Positions 62,155-64,000 of a stretch of DNA of 64,000 nucleotides are shown here, piece after piece. Location of the stretch: positions 62,001-126,000 of the forward strand of contig JAYMTJ010000019.1 in the NCBI GenBank assembly GCA_036897525.1. The letters are read 5' to 3'. The translations under genes and the position numbers were made by a program. The notes beneath the pieces are model-generated. The model was not told the origin of the DNA. It saw nothing but the letters and a program-made list of their open reading frames with translations, and did no database searches. The number at the start of each line of letters is the position of its first letter. Within the stretch, counting starts at the first letter, position 1. This DNA comes from Pelargonium x hortorum (lineage: Eukaryota; Streptophyta; Magnoliopsida; Geraniales; Geraniaceae).

Positions 62155-64000
62155 CTAATAGAGCCAATGGTGCATATTCCCTGTCCTAATTTGAGTATTA
62201 GATAAGTTCTTATAGGAGAGTTCTTCTTGTTATAGATTAGAAAAGTCTTATAGTTCTATGGTATAAGTGTCATTTTGATAGTACATGAACACATTATAGC
62301 CAACATCATCTTCATATTCTTATGACTATCTTTGATAGCAGATAGCACTGTGTTCTCGAGTTATATCTTAGCAGTACGCAATATGGAGGACTTTTACTCT
62401 GGACAGGCGGCTTACTTAAAGTTGAGTAAAACAGGGTTTCATCAGAAGGTGTTAAAAGGATAAAGTTGTTGTAAGTACCAAAAGAAAATATAGGATTCCC
62501 TTTTCTATTTAGACGGATTCGTAATAAAAAGTGAAAGGAAGAGATAGCTAGCCAACGAATTTGTTTGGGGTAAAAGAGTCCTAACTAATGCGTCAAGTGT
62601 ATAACTTTAGCGAATATAAGGAGTAATATTCCGAACAACAAAAGTGTATAAGACTAAGACTGTTCTAGGGTTCTTGGGAAGGCTATCTCGTAAGGTACAG
62701 CACTATAGGTTTGTAGAAAGTAATGAGGATTAAGTAAATCACTCTATATAAGAAATTGATTTAGAAGAATTTCATCTGACTTTTAGCTTCTTTCTTCTCT
62801 AGGAACTTACCACTTCGAATATAGAGCCGAGTATAGAGAAAAGCTTCATAATTGATACACTTTTTGAAACTAGGTATCAACTCTATCAAAAAAAAGGAAT
62901 CCCATAAGAATTTCCTTTTGAGACCCCGACACCCATCTGCTGTAAAAGCTTTTGGATCAATAAATCTATTTATTTAGTACTTTAATTCCTTAAGTTTACC
63001 TTTACTTTAAAGCCAGCAAAAAGGAAAAAGACCTCTTATTGTGTATTGTGAAATCCCTTGGTCAAAGCAACACTTAAGGGCCTAACTGACTGACTAACGC
63101 TACTAAAAGATTGATGAGTGGCATAGAAATCCGGTTAGATAGACTCACACGTGGCACTCTCTTTAGAGAGAGGAGAGGGTATCCGAAAAAAAGATATTAA
63201 ATCAAATAGGGAGCCCCAGAACTTTTTAAATGTATAAGGTCTGTTAAACGTAAAAAAGATCGAATCAGGAACTGTATTCTATATGGATTTTATAAAGCCT
63301 GTCAGAATAATATTATAGAAAAGTGCTTCCATTTATTACTGAAGAGCCTCTTGAATGTACAAATAAATAGAAGAGTTCGCAAAATATCAAAGAATCCCTG
63401 AAATAAAAATTATGGAGAAGCCTCTCAAGTCACAATGAGAGTGTTAAATAAGGGGTATAACCAAAAGCTGAGGTTGGTCCCTAATTGGAACTTATACAGA
63501 AGGCTTAGCCCCCAAAGACCGGAGGCGCCCCTCCTAGAGTGGAATATTTTAAATACTCTTAAAGTCCCCTCGAATTATTTAATTTAATTTAAACAAAGGA
63601 GCGCTTCCGCCAAAGCGGTTATATCCACTAATAATAAAGACGACAAATTTCTCATTAATTAATATAGAGGGGAGGGGTTCCTAGAATTACATATCATAAT
63701 AAACAGACTGGTTTAACTCGAATCAAATTAATCCTCTCTCAATTCTGGCCATTTTTCGATGTAGTATAAAAAGAGTATAAAATAGAAGTTCTTGCGCTTC
63801 CAACTTGATTAAAATGAAAATAAAAAAGACTTACTGGACTAGGACCCTGTGTTAGCCATAGATTTAGAAACTTAAGAATTTACCTATTTAAGCGTTTTTG
63901 CTCTATTAAAATAAGGGTAATGGAAAATCTGAGATATAGTTTAAAAAAACTTTAATATTGTGTAATTACGGAGTTTTTTTATTCTTTACCAGGTAAACAC

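Larger units (their letters stand above)
44764..64000. other. Intergenic desert, right part
   Basis: It contains the fragments and repeats listed at 45.5, 46.3, 51.3, 52.8, 54.3-54.9, 60.2-60.7, 61.7 and 62.0 kb. The remaining stretches (46.8-51.1, 53.0-54.2, 55.1-60.1 and 62.4-64.0 kb) are AT-rich with GC palindromic words. A small stem CCGC/GCGG at 63607-63618 is unremarkable. No gene is recognised. Confidence 0.5.

Noticed and set aside
1-64000. CRISPR array, rRNA genes, group I/II intron cores, transposase or reverse transcriptase genes
   Set aside because: No regularly spaced repeats, rRNA-like blocks, intron domain V hairpin or enzyme motifs were recognised on either strand.

Overview
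The window looks like part of a large, very gene-poor, AT-rich plant-type (streptophyte) mitochondrial genome. By eye, about one third of the bases are G+C. The only genes I can support with confidence are two intact tRNA genes on the minus strand, trnF(GAA) and trnP(UGG), 35 bases apart at 19340-19522. Both have complete cloverleaves with plant mitochondrial sequence, and this neighbouring order (trnF then trnP in the direction of transcription) is common in land-plant mitochondria. I cannot name the organism. The low G+C argues against a typical seed plant, and a nuclear copy of mitochondrial DNA cannot be excluded from one window.

Layout: 1-19339 holds no recognisable gene; 19340-19522 holds the tRNA pair; 19523-64000 again holds no recognisable gene. 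I found no rRNA, no known respiratory or ribosomal protein gene, no group I or II intron core, no CRISPR array and no recognisable transposase or reverse transcriptase. Open frames reach about 100 codons at most, roughly what chance gives at this base composition, and many begin only with TTG, GTG or CTG.

The desert is structured, though. (1) Short GC-flanked palindromes are strongly over-represented: GGAATTCC at least eight times, GGAGCTCC at least four times, CCTGCGCAGG twice. (2) At least eleven dispersed fragments on both strands share purine-biased DNA that reads as Lys/Arg/Ser/Thr/Gly-rich peptide with recurring (G/S)-(I/L)-A-(K/R)-K words. They share DNA matches such as a 24-base block with 2 mismatches at 10765 and 45502, and the densest is 24480-25290. 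This family is the best candidate for something undescribed. (3) A second set of islands (about 5.55-6.1, 15.56-16.05, 28.1-29.7, 38.1-38.9, 54.2-55.0, 60.3-60.9 and 61.7-62.2 kb) shares 15-17-base matches, including an AGATCGGAAT core found five times. (4) Several decayed tRNA-like pieces occur, notably three copies around GATTTGAACC and a near-cloverleaf at 30193-30280.

The simplest reading is an inflated mitochondrial intergenic region built from decayed, rearranged copies of a few repeat families, sprinkled with small GC palindromes, with one short functional tRNA unit in the middle. No network of working protein genes can be described here.
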